32,866 bases of DNA, taken from Thermoplasmata archaeon (lineage in GTDB: Archaea > Thermoplasmatota > Thermoplasmata > Thermoplasmatales > Thermoplasmataceae). This document shows positions 9,460-20,148 of the stretch, piece by piece. The notes beneath the pieces are model-generated. The model did no database searches, was not told where the DNA came from, and saw nothing but the letters and a program-made list of their open reading frames with translations. A program made the position numbers and the translations under genes. Numbering within the stretch: the stretch's first letter is position 1; each line of letters starts with the position of its first letter. The DNA lies in contig JAKAWU010000010.1 of the NCBI GenBank assembly GCA_021816965.1, positions 1 through 32,866 of the forward strand, read 5' to 3'.

Positions 9460-9669
9460 CTATCTGTTGATTGACTTTGGTTGAGAACCTCAGTGGGTTA
9501 TTGACCATTTTTATACATCGGCACCCCCCATCCCGGCAGATGCTTTGACTCATTCAGTCCTCTCTTCGCGGAAGGTTTGCAATTGAAACCATTGTATCTC
9601 CATGCCAATGCATTGAAATTTGACTGCTGTTTTCAAACTCCTAACAAAAACTATTAATAATTTTCATAA

Positions 9670-10965
9670 ATGATGAAAAAGAGATTAAAAATGCAAAAAC
9701 GTGAAAATAATATTTCTAGAGATAATGGCAGAATAATGTCTGTAATGCTTATTTCACTCATTGTGGATGAATGGAATGTTTTCCTGATTCCACAAACTAA
9801 TACATTTGTCAGGTCTTTCTTTCATCTGAATAATTTTTCGTTTGGCCTAATCACTGCAGTGGTCATAGGTGGAGCAGCCATAGGTTCTCTTTTGGGAGGC
9901 TACCTGACAGATCGATTTGGAAGGAAAATTATATTTCAGGCAGACATGATAGTATTTATCATTGCAGCCATAGCATCCACCTTTTCCACTGATTTCACGT
10001 TCTTTACCATCACAAGGTTCATTGCTGGAATAGCAGTAGGTGCTGATATTTCAAACGTTTATGCATATATTATGGAAAGTTCAGCCACAGGCAGGAGAGA
10101 ATTCACAGGGGCCATGAATACTTTGATGGCTTCATTCTCTATTCTTGCGATAAATTTCGTTATACTGTACATGATGTTTATAAATGAAGCACAGAACATC
10201 ATATGGAAATATCCCCTGATTCTCTCTGTGTTGCCTGCATCAATCGGTCTTGTTCTATCCCTGAGAATTGGTGAAACGGGATTGTGGAAAGAAGTCTCAT
10301 CAAAGAATAAAGGAGAGAGAGGAAAAATCTCCGACATTCTTTCGAATGGCATTAAAAGGAAAACAACCATTTTCACCTGGATATCAGGAACTGCAAGCAC
10401 CATTGAAATAGGCACATTTGCCTTCTTCATACCTTATATAATAAGAAACCTCGGAATCTCCTCACCCATGTCAAGAGAACTGATAATAATAGGAGTGTAC
10501 GCTTTTGGTATTCCATCAGGTTATCTTGGGCCCAGACTCCTTCCACGGCTTGGATTGCGAAAATTGAGCTATGTCGGGTACATTATAACTGTTGTTTCCC
10601 TTATCTCTGCAGGGCTTTTGATCATTGAAAGGATGTACATACTTGTACCATTTTCAATGGTGATGTTTGTCTGGGGAAACCACTGGAATTCTCAACCTAT
10701 ACTGACTTCCCAGGCTCTTGTCTCACAAACTGAATACAGGGGAAGATCTGTTGGAATAACCAACTTCATTTCTGAACTGCCTGCTTTCCTCTCCATTACC
10801 TTATTCCCTTCGCTGATATCGTACATAGGCCTGGGTGAATCCACCCTCCTTATTGCACTGGCACCAGTGACTGGATTGCTTGCTGCACTGTACATTTTCA
10901 AGGAAATATATGGATATACGGATGATCTTAACATTTATGGCATATCTGCAATTGAGATGTCATGA
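9670..10965 (+). CDS. MFS transporter
   Basis: 431 aa; GGYLTDRFGRKIIFQ motif, about 12 hydrophobic segments. First few codons uncertain (ATG at 9670, 9673 or 9691). Confidence 0.88.
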   Translation: MMKKRLKMQKRENNISRDNGRIMSVMLISLIVDEWNVFLIPQTNTFVRSFFHLNNFSFGLITAVVIGGAAIGSLLGGYLTDRFGRKIIFQADMIVFIIAAIASTFSTDFTFFTITRFIAGIAVGADISNVYAYIMESSATGRREFTGAMNTLMASFSILAINFVILYMMFINEAQNIIWKYPLILSVLPASIGLVLSLRIGETGLWKEVSSKNKGERGKISDILSNGIKRKTTIFTWISGTASTIEIGTFAFFIPYIIRNLGISSPMSRELIIIGVYAFGIPSGYLGPRLLPRLGLRKLSYVGYIITVVSLISAGLLIIERMYILVPFSMVMFVWGNHWNSQPILTSQALVSQTEYRGRSVGITNFISELPAFLSITLFPSLISYIGLGESTLLIALAPVTGLLAALYIFKEIYGYTDDLNIYGISAIEMS

Positions 10966-11016
10966 ATTTTAAGGGATTATCTTATAATACAAGTTTTTCT
11001 CAAAGTTTTTATTCTG

Positions 11017-11781
11017 ATGTTGAATAACAAGCATATGGAATTTTCTGACACGGAATTAGCCACTGAAGCACAAATTCCGTTATCTTTCCGGAATGTCACA
11101 AAATCATACGGAAAAAATATTGCGGTAAATGGCCTAAATATTGAGATAAAGAATGGAGAAAAAGTAGCTCTCCTTGGAGAAAATGGTGCGGGTAAATCTA
11201 CCACATTGAAAATAATCAGTGGGCTCATGAGGCCGGATGCGGGAAGTGTCAGAATTTATGGGCATCTTCCAAGTTCCATTTCTGCAAAGAAACATATTGG
11301 ATATCTTCCTGAGGACCCGAGTCCATACCTGAATCTTTCTGTCAGGGAAAATCTGGAGTACATAGGAGCAATAAGGCAGGCTAGAAATCTTGAATCAAGG
11401 ATTGATGATCTCATATACAATCTCCAGCTCAAGAATTATGAGAAACAGAAACCACTTTCTCTCTCGCGGGGCAACAGGCAGAAACTCTGCCTTGCACTTT
11501 CCATCATACATGAGCCATCATTCTGTGTCATGGATGAACCACTGAATTACCTTGATATACCTACCCAGGAGATCATTTTCCAGTATTTTGAAAACATGAA
11601 TAGTTCATTCATTATTTCCACCCATATCCTTTCCATTGCAAGGAGATTGACTGAAAGAATTATCATAATTTCATCAGGAGCGAAAATCTGGGATGGGAAA
11701 CTTGCTGAACTTGAAGAAATGGGTAAGAATGGTAAAACCATGGAAAATGTCTTGTCGGAATTGATGAAAAATGTTTCTTAA
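11017..11781 (+). CDS. ABC transporter ATP-binding protein
   Basis: 254 aa; Walker A GENGAGKST, LSRGNRQKLCLALSI signature, CVMDEPLNYLD Walker B. Confidence 0.92.
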   Translation: MLNNKHMEFSDTELATEAQIPLSFRNVTKSYGKNIAVNGLNIEIKNGEKVALLGENGAGKSTTLKIISGLMRPDAGSVRIYGHLPSSISAKKHIGYLPEDPSPYLNLSVRENLEYIGAIRQARNLESRIDDLIYNLQLKNYEKQKPLSLSRGNRQKLCLALSIIHEPSFCVMDEPLNYLDIPTQEIIFQYFENMNSSFIISTHILSIARRLTERIIIISSGAKIWDGKLAELEEMGKNGKTMENVLSELMKNVS

Positions 11782-13174
11782 ACTTCTCACTCTTCTTATC
11801 AGAACCAGATTCTCGAAATCATACCTAATAATTATATCTCTTGTGTTTTTATACTCAATTCTTGCCTTATGGATGGGTTTCACAGCCAGCTTTTTTATTC
11901 CCCAGTATTACCTCGGGTTTATCTTCGCCATATTCCTTGTACCATCAACATATATTGGAGGACTTTCCATCAATGAAGCCGACAGGGATTTTCTCTTCAC
12001 TTCTGCCATTAGGAACAGAGATCTTATTCCAACCTTTTACCTTGCTCAGGCCATTGCCTCTTCTCTGATATTTATGTCTGCCACGCTTGTGTATCTTACG
12101 CTTCTGGCCGGTAATCTCCTGTATCTTGCATATGGAATTATCTCTGTAATCTGCATGTCACTTCTCCCCATATCCATGAGTCTTAACATGGCAGGAAAGG
12201 GTTCCATAATGAAGATTTCCATATGCACACTTGAATTCCTTTGGATTCTGTCATCATTCTTCGGATACACTATTGGGCCCATTTCTTTCCTGGATGGAGG
12301 GCCTGGCTCACTTATCTCCATGCTTGTGCTTCTTACCATAACTGTAATAACAACAAGTCTCGCATTCTTAAGTATCAATGCGGAATCACTTCCCTTCAGG
12401 TTCTATTCCTTTTCTGCAAGAAACAAAGATCGTTTTACAAGAACCCAGAAATTTGCAGGAATGAGAAGTGAGAAAGCAGTCATAAAATTAAATTTCACAC
12501 AGGTTGATTTCACGAGCAGAGTGGCCAGTGTTGGGAATATAAGAGTAAGAGTGAACAGGATCAGTGTATATAGGCTTTTTGTGGTGATGTGCGTTTTCTC
12601 TGCTGCATATTTCGCTGTGAGTTTTTTCTATATCAGAATGGAAAACTTTCAGATTTTTATTGCAACATCATACATAGCATGGTTCCTGATCATTGCAATG
12701 AGCTCTGGAACTATGTCCAAGGAAAGGGCATGGCTTTCCCTGAGCGCAATGCCTATTGAATCATACATGAGACTTCTGATGATATCAAAGATCATACAGG
12801 CATTGTTTGTTTCACTACCCTTCTCAATAGTAACAATTTTTCTGGTTTTTGAAGGTATTCTTCCCACATCTGTACCACTCCTCTTCCTTTTTGTTGTACC
12901 TTCATTTGCAGGTATTAACTTCACTATTTCACTTATAAGAAAACCATACCAGGTACTTCAGGAAGATATTCTTCCATCAATCTATAATTCCTCTCAGTTC
13001 ATGACCGTTCCAATTTCACTTTTTATGCTTTTCTTCATCTTTCTGGTGATGATATATCCATTTGCATTCCTACTCCTGATTCCTGGAACACTACTTGTCA
13101 TATTTGCATCGTTCTTCAGTAGGTTTTACTGGCAGAACGGAATTTACAGATGGATAGAGATGGGTTATGTTTGA
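11771..13174 (+). CDS. ABC transporter membrane protein (permease partner of the preceding ATPase)
   Basis: 467 aa, strongly hydrophobic; start overlaps the ATPase gene by 11 nt. Confidence 0.75.
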   Translation: MFLKLLTLLIRTRFSKSYLIIISLVFLYSILALWMGFTASFFIPQYYLGFIFAIFLVPSTYIGGLSINEADRDFLFTSAIRNRDLIPTFYLAQAIASSLIFMSATLVYLTLLAGNLLYLAYGIISVICMSLLPISMSLNMAGKGSIMKISICTLEFLWILSSFFGYTIGPISFLDGGPGSLISMLVLLTITVITTSLAFLSINAESLPFRFYSFSARNKDRFTRTQKFAGMRSEKAVIKLNFTQVDFTSRVASVGNIRVRVNRISVYRLFVVMCVFSAAYFAVSFFYIRMENFQIFIATSYIAWFLIIAMSSGTMSKERAWLSLSAMPIESYMRLLMISKIIQALFVSLPFSIVTIFLVFEGILPTSVPLLFLFVVPSFAGINFTISLIRKPYQVLQEDILPSIYNSSQFMTVPISLFMLFFIFLVMIYPFAFLLLIPGTLLVIFASFFSRFYWQNGIYRWIEMGYV

Positions 13175-13188
13175 AAAAAATTTAAAAA

Positions 13189-14643
13189 TTAATTGGAATA
13201 GAGTTGGTAATTTGGTGGCTCTGAAATTATTTTTATGTCATGTGGATGGTTTTCTCTCAGCCCACTGTTAGTGATCTTCACAAAGGTCGTGTTCTTTCTC
13301 AGTTCCTCAATGTTCCTTGAGCCAGAATAGCCCATTCCAGCCTTAATTCCGCCTACCAGTTGATACAGGACATCCTCAACCTTTCCCCTGTATGGAACTG
13401 CACCCTCCACTCCTTCTGCAACAAACTTGCTTCCGCTGAATTTTCCATACCTGTCAGAACCTTTCACCATTGCCCCCAGAGAGCCCATTCCCCTGTATGT
13501 CTTGTACTTCCTTCCATTTATTATCATTTCTGTTCCGGGGCTTTCATCAGTTCCTGCCAGAAGTGAACCGACCATGACTGATTCTGCACCTGCTGCAATT
13601 GCTTTCACTATATCACCAGAGAAACGTATTCCCCCATCAGAAATAATTGGAATATCATGCATCGATGCTATGTCAGCCGTTTCTGAAATTGCGGTTATCT
13701 GTGGAACGCCGATACCTGCAACAACCCTTGTTGTGCATATAGATCCTGGACCTATCCCTGTCTTGATACCATCAACTTCACATGATGCTATATCCTCTGC
13801 TGCCTGAGCAGTCGCAATATTTCCTACCACAATATCTACATCAATTTTCTTTCTCAGGGTTCGTATGGATGAAAGCACATTCTCGTTGTGTGCGTGAGCG
13901 GTGTCGATAACTATTACATCGGCACCTTCCTTTTCCATCAGGAGTGCCCTGTCAATGTCAAAGGGGCCAACGGCAGCACCAACCATTAATTGCCCCTCAT
14001 CATCCCTTGTGGCAAGTGGGAATCTTTTTCTTGTGAAGATATCTTTTGATGTTATCAGACCCACCACCTTCATCTTCTTATCTACAAGAGGAAGCTTTTC
14101 AATGCGGTTCTTAAACAAAATCATTGATGCTTCATCTGGAGAAATGCCCTCTTCAGCATATATGACATCCTTCGTCATTATGTCCTTGACTCTTGTGCCA
14201 TCCCTCTGTGCATAACCAAGATCTCTTCTTGTGACAATTCCAACCAGTTTTTCATGCTCAATAACAGGGAATCCTGCAATGTTCTTTTCATCCATTATGT
14301 TAAGTGCTACATTGGCAGGAGTTTCCGGATCAATAGTATGAACATTCCTTATAACGATGGATTCCTCTCTCTTCACTTTCCTGATCATTGTAGCTTCTTC
14401 ATTCTTTGACATGTTCCTGTGGATTATTCCAAGTCCACCAGCTCTTGACATTGCAACTGCCATGTTCCATTCAGTGACTGTATCCATGGGGGAACTTGTG
14501 ATTGGTGAATTTAGTTTTATCCTCTTGGAAAATCTTGTGGTAACATCAGTCATAGATGGCTCTATAAGTGATTTTGCCGGTAAAATTAGTACATCATCAA
14601 AGGTCAATCCTTCTACAATTTTAGATAACTTATCGTGGAACAT
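13189..14643 (-). CDS. guaB: IMP dehydrogenase (two CBS domains)
   Basis: [64 protein letters not shown]. Supplied ORF begins at 14691; internal [18 protein letters not shown] start is more likely. Confidence 0.96.
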   Translation of the reverse strand: MFHDKLSKIVEGLTFDDVLILPAKSLIEPSMTDVTTRFSKRIKLNSPITSSPMDTVTEWNMAVAMSRAGGLGIIHRNMSKNEEATMIRKVKREESIVIRNVHTIDPETPANVALNIMDEKNIAGFPVIEHEKLVGIVTRRDLGYAQRDGTRVKDIMTKDVIYAEEGISPDEASMILFKNRIEKLPLVDKKMKVVGLITSKDIFTRKRFPLATRDDEGQLMVGAAVGPFDIDRALLMEKEGADVIVIDTAHAHNENVLSSIRTLRKKIDVDIVVGNIATAQAAEDIASCEVDGIKTGIGPGSICTTRVVAGIGVPQITAISETADIASMHDIPIISDGGIRFSGDIVKAIAAGAESVMVGSLLAGTDESPGTEMIINGRKYKTYRGMGSLGAMVKGSDRYGKFSGSKFVAEGVEGAVPYRGKVEDVLYQLVGGIKAGMGYSGSRNIEELRKNTTFVKITNSGLRENHPHDIKIISEPPNYQLYSN

Positions 14644-14736
14644 GAGAAGTGAGGTTAAATCACTTAATAAATATTGCCAAATATTGCCCAAAAATGCCTG
14701 TAGAATCCATGTGTGCAGACATCGTTTGAAAAATCA

Positions 14737-15483
14737 TTAAGGATTAAAAATTTCCATTTTATTAGTGGAATAAAGTTTCTCTAGTTTTCCAAGATGTTCA
14801 TGGATTATGGAGTCATAATCATAACTTATGACCTCATAGTATCTCTGCACTATTCTGGAAGGGATGCCAATTTCCAAACTTGCTGCAGTTTTTCTCTTTT
14901 CCCATGGAGTCACCCTGAAATCAGCGGGAAAAACGTCTGATGAATCAGGTCCCTTTTTCCTGACTGTTACTGCATAAATACTGTAAAGGTTGTAAAGCCT
15001 GCTGAACATGTGTGTAACATCATAAATGATCCTGAAGGAACTACTGTATACAGAGAGCGCAGCGTCTCCTATTACAAGTGCAAAATCATTTTCTTCAAGC
15101 AGTGATGTCGGGTCTGAATGCTTACTCCTGATCAGTATTGAATCTGGAAATGTTTTATCCAGGACCAAACGAAGGAAAAATGCAGTGGTTTCAGTCTGGC
15201 TTGTGACCCCTATTCTCATTCTATCATGAGGTTCTTCATTTCGTGATATCATGAGATTCGACATAGAATGCCCAAGGCCCGTTATTGTAGGACCTCTTAC
15301 GAGATTTAATTGATCTTTATTATTGAAATAATCCACAACGGAAATCATGGCATAATCAACTTTTCCCGACATTACAAGGGACAGATTTTCCCTTGTGTCA
15401 TGGCTTTCCACCGAAATTTTATCCTTCATGTGTTCCCTTAATGGAATGCTGTGTGTGAGATTGATCAGGGAGATGCTGCTCAG
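14737..15483 (-). CDS. mqnA: Chorismate dehydratase MqnA (futalosine menaquinone pathway); start is probably upstream of the listed ATG (15429)
   Basis: SGKVDYAMISVVDYF, TSQTETTAFFLRLVL, FALVIGDAALSVY fit the MqnA/MqnD family. Reading frame upstream of ATG 15429 encodes ..LSSISLINLTHSIPLREH, matching the expected N-terminal strand and YLNxxPL-like segment. Confidence 0.8.
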   Translation of the reverse strand: MSSISLINLTHSIPLREHMKDKISVESHDTRENLSLVMSGKVDYAMISVVDYFNNKDQLNLVRGPTITGLGHSMSNLMISRNEEPHDRMRIGVTSQTETTAFFLRLVLDKTFPDSILIRSKHSDPTSLLEENDFALVIGDAALSVYSSSFRIIYDVTHMFSRLYNLYSIYAVTVRKKGPDSSDVFPADFRVTPWEKRKTAASLEIGIPSRIVQRYYEVISYDYDSIIHEHLGKLEKLYSTNKMEIFNP

Positions 15484-16619
15484 AAATATCCCCTTATATT
15501 ATAGAATGTGTCTCTCTTTGCAGGTATTTTCCCTACTTCCCTTATCATGGATGATAATTCTTCCACTGTTGTCTGCTCATGCCTGTTTGTTGCACCGAAT
15601 ATCTTTTCGCTTACGGCGGTTCCGACCAAGTCATTTCCACCTCCAGTCAGTGCCATCTGGGCTATTCCCTTTCCCATTGCCACCCAGTAAACGCTGATGT
15701 TTTTTATAGAATTTCCCAAAATGATCCTTGCAAGGGCGATCACCTTAAGGTCCTTGTCCCCTGGCGATGGTCCCTTCACCATTCCCATTTTCAGCAAAGG
15801 AGTGTTTTCAGGACTGTATTTCAATGGGATGAAAGAGAGGAAACCTGGCGATTCAATCTCGCAATCCCTCAATTTTATCATGTGATCTGCTATATGAACC
15901 CATTTTTCCACATGTCCATAGGTCATTGTGGAATTCCCCCTGATTCCCATGGAATGAAGAAGCTTGGCAATATTGAGATATTCCTCACCGCTTATCTTTT
16001 CAGGTGTGGTGATTGTCTTTCTGATATCCGGATCAAAAATCTCCGCTCCTCCTCCAGTGTGTGCCTGCATGCCAGCAGCATGAAGCCTTTCTATAGTTTC
16101 CTTGACCGAGTTTCCTGTGACCTTGGCAATGAAGGATATCTCTGGTATAGTGAGTGCTTTAAGAGTACTTTCAGGCATGTAATTCCTGACTGTTGAGAAA
16201 ATTTCCTCATAATATTCAAGTGGAAGATATGGGTTGAACCCTCCTACCATATGGATTTCAGTCGGATGAAAAGCCTTTGCTTTCTCCAGTTCATTCTTCA
16301 CATCATCCACAGTGAGTTCATATCCCCGATCAGTTTTTCCCCTGATCTTTGCAGGAACATAAAAAGCACATATGGGACAACTTGCAGCACAGAAATTACT
16401 ATAGTTGATATTATATGAGACGGCGAAGGTCACCCTGTTTCCAATCTGAAGATCAGTAAGTGAGTCTGCCATGGACATCAGTTCATGAACAGAGAGGCTT
16501 TCTAACATCTCCATTGAATCCTTGACATCAAACCGGTGATTATTCCTTGAAAGTTCTGACCAGTAATCTGAGGAATAAGTGTTCAACATAACTCCATATT
16601 TCAATATTGTTAATAACAA
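15480..16619 (-). CDS. mqnE: Radical SAM aminofutalosine synthase MqnE
   Basis: CAASCPICAFY (CxxxCxxC), IHMVGGFNPYLPLEYYEE, GGGAEIFDPDIRK, TMTYGHVEKW, FLSFIPLKYSPENT. Start may be the internal ATG MLNTYSSDYW at 16589. Confidence 0.85.
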   Translation of the reverse strand: MLLTILKYGVMLNTYSSDYWSELSRNNHRFDVKDSMEMLESLSVHELMSMADSLTDLQIGNRVTFAVSYNINYSNFCAASCPICAFYVPAKIRGKTDRGYELTVDDVKNELEKAKAFHPTEIHMVGGFNPYLPLEYYEEIFSTVRNYMPESTLKALTIPEISFIAKVTGNSVKETIERLHAAGMQAHTGGGAEIFDPDIRKTITTPEKISGEEYLNIAKLLHSMGIRGNSTMTYGHVEKWVHIADHMIKLRDCEIESPGFLSFIPLKYSPENTPLLKMGMVKGPSPGDKDLKVIALARIILGNSIKNISVYWVAMGKGIAQMALTGGGNDLVGTAVSEKIFGATNRHEQTTVEELSSMIREVGKIPAKRDTFYNIRGYF

Positions 16620-16725
16620 TTATTTAGGTAAAGTTTTACACAACTTTCTATGCATTATCCATTACAACAGGTGATTCACATAAATCTTTTGCAATTCTTT
16701 ATTTATTCATGAAAGATACTGATTC

Positions 16726-17835
16726 ATGTTTATGCAGTCGGATGATCCCATGGTAGATATCATGGAAAGGGCAATAAGAGGTGCTCCTATCTCCAGAGAT
16801 GAAATTGTATACTTATATAATGAGGTCGATATCAATAAACTTGGATATGCTGCCCGGATTATAACTGAAAAACTCACTGGAAGACAGGTCAGTTTTGTCT
16901 CGAACATGATATTCAATTACACAAACATATGCAATGTGAGATGCAAATTCTGTGCGTTTTACAGGACTGGAACGGAATCTGATGCATACACACTCACATC
17001 ACAGCAGGTTGTTGACAGGGTGAGACATTTTCATGAGTTATATGGAATAAGACAGTTGCTCATACAGGGTGGTGTGAATCCTGACCTTCTCCTGAGTTAT
17101 TATACAGAATTATTCAAGCATATAAAGCAACAGATCCCTGAGATAGGAATCAATGGTCTCTCAACCTCGGAAATTTCATTCATAGCAAGGAAGGAGAAGA
17201 TGAGCATCGAGAAAACACTTACTGCTCTTAGGGAAAGTGGCCTTGATACTATTCCGGGTGCAGGGGCTGAAATTTTCGATGATGAAGTGAGGAAAGTTCT
17301 GAGAAGGCCCCCAAAGAGTGGAGAACAGTGGCTCAATGTCATGGAAACTGCCCATAAAATGGGAATAAAGACAAGCGCAACAATGATGTTTGGGCATGTT
17401 GAAAATGCGTACCACAAGGCTGATCACCTTCTTGCACTGGTAGAACTGCAGAAAAAATATAACGGATTTCTCTCCTTCACCCCATGGAATTTTGAACCTG
17501 GAAATACAGAGCTTGAAAAAGAGGGACTTGTGTCTGGGAGAGTTGGTGGGCAGGAGGTTCTGAGAAACATAGCAATATCAAGAATTGTGCTTAACCGGCA
17601 CTTGCCCATAATCCAGTCCTCATGGCTTACAAATGGAGTGCAGATGGGACAGATGGCTATTTTTTATGGAGCGAACGATTGGGGTGGAACAATATATGAT
17701 GAAAAGGTCATACCTGCCACTGGGAAAATGGTTGGAAACCTCAGAAAAGAAACAATTATAAGGGCTGTGAAAGAGATTGGAATGGTGCCTGTTGAACGCG
17801 ACAATTCATACAGGATCGTCAGAACGTACATCTGA
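16726..17835 (+). CDS. mqnC: Radical SAM cyclic dehypoxanthinyl futalosine synthase MqnC
   Basis: CNVRCKFCAFYR, LLIQGGVNPDLLLSYY, GAGAEIFDDEVRK, TMMFGHVE, FLSFTPWNFEPGNTELE (MqnC-type FxPW). Confidence 0.85.
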   Translation: MFMQSDDPMVDIMERAIRGAPISRDEIVYLYNEVDINKLGYAARIITEKLTGRQVSFVSNMIFNYTNICNVRCKFCAFYRTGTESDAYTLTSQQVVDRVRHFHELYGIRQLLIQGGVNPDLLLSYYTELFKHIKQQIPEIGINGLSTSEISFIARKEKMSIEKTLTALRESGLDTIPGAGAEIFDDEVRKVLRRPPKSGEQWLNVMETAHKMGIKTSATMMFGHVENAYHKADHLLALVELQKKYNGFLSFTPWNFEPGNTELEKEGLVSGRVGGQEVLRNIAISRIVLNRHLPIIQSSWLTNGVQMGQMAIFYGANDWGGTIYDEKVIPATGKMVGNLRKETIIRAVKEIGMVPVERDNSYRIVRTYI

Positions 17836-17840
17836 TATTC

Positions 17841-19010
17841 ATGCCTTATAGTATAAAGATGACCCCTGAAGATTTTCAGGTGGAAGAGATACCTGTTGAA
17901 ATTCCAGTGAACCCTGATGGAAAATACCTCATTTTGCGAATCAGGCTCATGAACTGGGAGACAAACCACTTTGTCTCTTATTTGTCAAAGGTCCTCTCCA
18001 TTAGCAGGAAAAGAATTACCTATTGTGGGACAAAGGACAAGAGAGCTGTCACAACACAATTTTTCTGCATCAACATTCCAGGAACTCACCAGTTCAATAT
18101 CAAAGATTGTGAAATCCTTGAAAGTTTCAGATCTGACAGAATGCTCTCACTGGGAGATTTAAGAGGGAATAGATTCTCAATAAGGGTGCAATCAGACAAT
18201 GATGAAAATATTGTGATGGAAAGATATACATCGATCAAAGAACATGGAGGATTCTGGAATTATTTTGGCGAACAGCGCTTTGGAAGTGTGAGGGCAAATA
18301 CCGATATTGTTGGGAAAAAGCTTCTAAAATATGGCGTTGAAGCTGCGGTGAGGGAGTATCTGTATGATCCGGATATTGATCTTGAGCAATACAGGGTCAA
18401 TCTTGGAAAAACATGGGATTATGCCGCTGGAATTAAGGAATATCCAGAGCATCTCCAGTTTGAAAGAGCTATGATGAATTCTCTTGTTCATGAGGAAAAT
18501 TACGCCCTTGCATTTGATACGCTACCAAAGAACCTGAAAATGATGTTCATTCATGCATATCAGTCAAGGATATTCAACAGAATCATAGATTTAAGGAAAG
18601 AGATGATGGAGCACCCTGAAACTGCAGTTGCAGGAGATTATGTCTCGCCATGCGATTCTCTATCAAATATAAACGAGGATCAGATCATAAAGGTGGATAG
18701 TTTCAACCTTGACCATATCAACAGGATGATAAAATCCGGTAACGTTTCCCTTGTTGCTCCCCTTGTGGGATATTTAACACCGGAAATCGATGGTATTCCG
18801 GGTGAAATTGCTCAAAAAGCACTGGATGAGGAGGATGTCAGAAGAGGGGATTTTGATATTCCCGGAATGAAGGAATTCTCCTCCACTGGTACTTTCAGAG
18901 CCATACAATTCAGGCCAGTTGATCTTTCAATAAGTGATGGATGGCTCAGATTCTCCCTGGGAAGAGGAATGTACGCCACAACACTCATTAAGCAGATCTT
19001 CTCAGATTAA
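17841..19010 (+). CDS. truD: tRNA pseudouridine(13) synthase TruD
   Basis: 389 aa; PEDFQVEEIP, YCGTKDKRAVTTQFFCI, NYFGEQRFGS. Confidence 0.95.
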   Translation: MPYSIKMTPEDFQVEEIPVEIPVNPDGKYLILRIRLMNWETNHFVSYLSKVLSISRKRITYCGTKDKRAVTTQFFCINIPGTHQFNIKDCEILESFRSDRMLSLGDLRGNRFSIRVQSDNDENIVMERYTSIKEHGGFWNYFGEQRFGSVRANTDIVGKKLLKYGVEAAVREYLYDPDIDLEQYRVNLGKTWDYAAGIKEYPEHLQFERAMMNSLVHEENYALAFDTLPKNLKMMFIHAYQSRIFNRIIDLRKEMMEHPETAVAGDYVSPCDSLSNINEDQIIKVDSFNLDHINRMIKSGNVSLVAPLVGYLTPEIDGIPGEIAQKALDEEDVRRGDFDIPGMKEFSSTGTFRAIQFRPVDLSISDGWLRFSLGRGMYATTLIKQIFSD

Positions 19011-19556
19011 ACCTACTTTCTGCAGTTCTTTTTTTACCTTGATGACTGCCTGCTCAATTTCATTTTCTTCCTTTGCGCCAGTGCATACAACCTTTCCAGA
19101 ACCGAACAGCAGAAGAACAACCTTTGGCTCCTCTACCCTGTAAACTAGACCGGGGAACTGTTCGGGTTCGTATTCAACATTTTCAAGGCCAAGGGACATG
19201 GCTATCTGTGTGAGGTTCAGATCGGCTTCAAGATCGTAAACTGCTACAATGTTCTGCACAACTATCTCAGGATCGTCCACGACCTCAATTCCTGATTTTT
19301 TCAATTTTTCAATAATAGTCTTTATGGTAAGTCTTACATTGGCAAGATTTTTTGCACCAGTACAGTTGACTTTACCACTTCTAAATATAAGAACCGCTGT
19401 TTTAGGATCATGCAATCTGTATATGAGGCCGGGAAACTGCTCTGGTTCGTATTCCGATCCTTCCAGTGCTAGTGCAATCTTGCTGAGATCCAGATGCTCT
19501 GCAAGCGATGTCGATGCCACTATATTTTCGATATGTATCTTTTCTCTCTCGCTCAT
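19002..19556 (-). CDS. tbp: TATA-box-binding protein (TBP)
   Basis: 184 aa; two direct repeats each with (L/V)EYEPEQFPGLVYR..P..VLLLFGSGKVVCTGAK. Confidence 0.97.
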   Translation of the reverse strand: MSEREKIHIENIVASTSLAEHLDLSKIALALEGSEYEPEQFPGLIYRLHDPKTAVLIFRSGKVNCTGAKNLANVRLTIKTIIEKLKKSGIEVVDDPEIVVQNIVAVYDLEADLNLTQIAMSLGLENVEYEPEQFPGLVYRVEEPKVVLLLFGSGKVVCTGAKEENEIEQAVIKVKKELQKVGLI

Positions 19557-19637
19557 AAAAAACCAACATAGGATATTTAAACTATATATAAATGTTATAT
19601 AAAGGGATAGAAAAATCAGACTAAAAATTGATAATGA

Positions 19638-20102
19638 TCACTCAATTTTGCAGCTGAGGATCTTAACATCTGTTACAGGCCTGTCGTTTCTGCTTGTCTG
19701 GACTTTACCTATCTTTTCCACTGTTTCCATACCTTCAACCACTTTCCCGAAGACGGGGTGTTTTCCGTCCAGATAGAGATTGTCAACAAGATTTATGAAA
19801 AACTGACTTCCACCTGTGTTTGGTCCTGCATTGGCCATGGAAATTGTTCCCTTCTTGTTGTGATTGTCCTTTGAGAACTCATCTTTGATTGTGTACCCGG
19901 GGCCCCCTGTTCCATTTCCTTTTGGGTCTCCACCCTGAATCATAAAACCACCAATGACTCTGTGAAATATTGTGCCATTATAGAATCCTTTTTCTGCAAG
20001 TTTTATGAAATTGCCTGCGGTTATAGGCATGTTCTTGTCGTCCAGCTCAATGACAAACTTTCCCATGTTGGTTTCCATATGTGCTTTCTTCATTTTAATC
20101 AC
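19638..20102 (-). CDS. Cyclophilin-type peptidyl-prolyl cis-trans isomerase
   Basis: 154 aa; [47 protein letters not shown]. Confidence 0.96.
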   Translation of the reverse strand: MIKMKKAHMETNMGKFVIELDDKNMPITAGNFIKLAEKGFYNGTIFHRVIGGFMIQGGDPKGNGTGGPGYTIKDEFSKDNHNKKGTISMANAGPNTGGSQFFINLVDNLYLDGKHPVFGKVVEGMETVEKIGKVQTSRNDRPVTDVKILSCKIE

Positions 20103-20148
20103 ATGTGATTCCTTACTCGGTTATGATTTCTTCTAAACATGTTGACTT

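Noticed and set aside
13427-14740. Plus-strand ORFs over guaB
   Set aside because: Antisense shadows of IMP dehydrogenase.
15579-16196. 205-aa plus-strand ORF over mqnE
   Set aside because: Antisense to a radical SAM gene with conserved motifs; the composition is not protein-like.
19002-19556. Repeated EYEPEQFPGLxYR segments as an odd tandem repeat
   Set aside because: This is the normal internal duplication of TBP.
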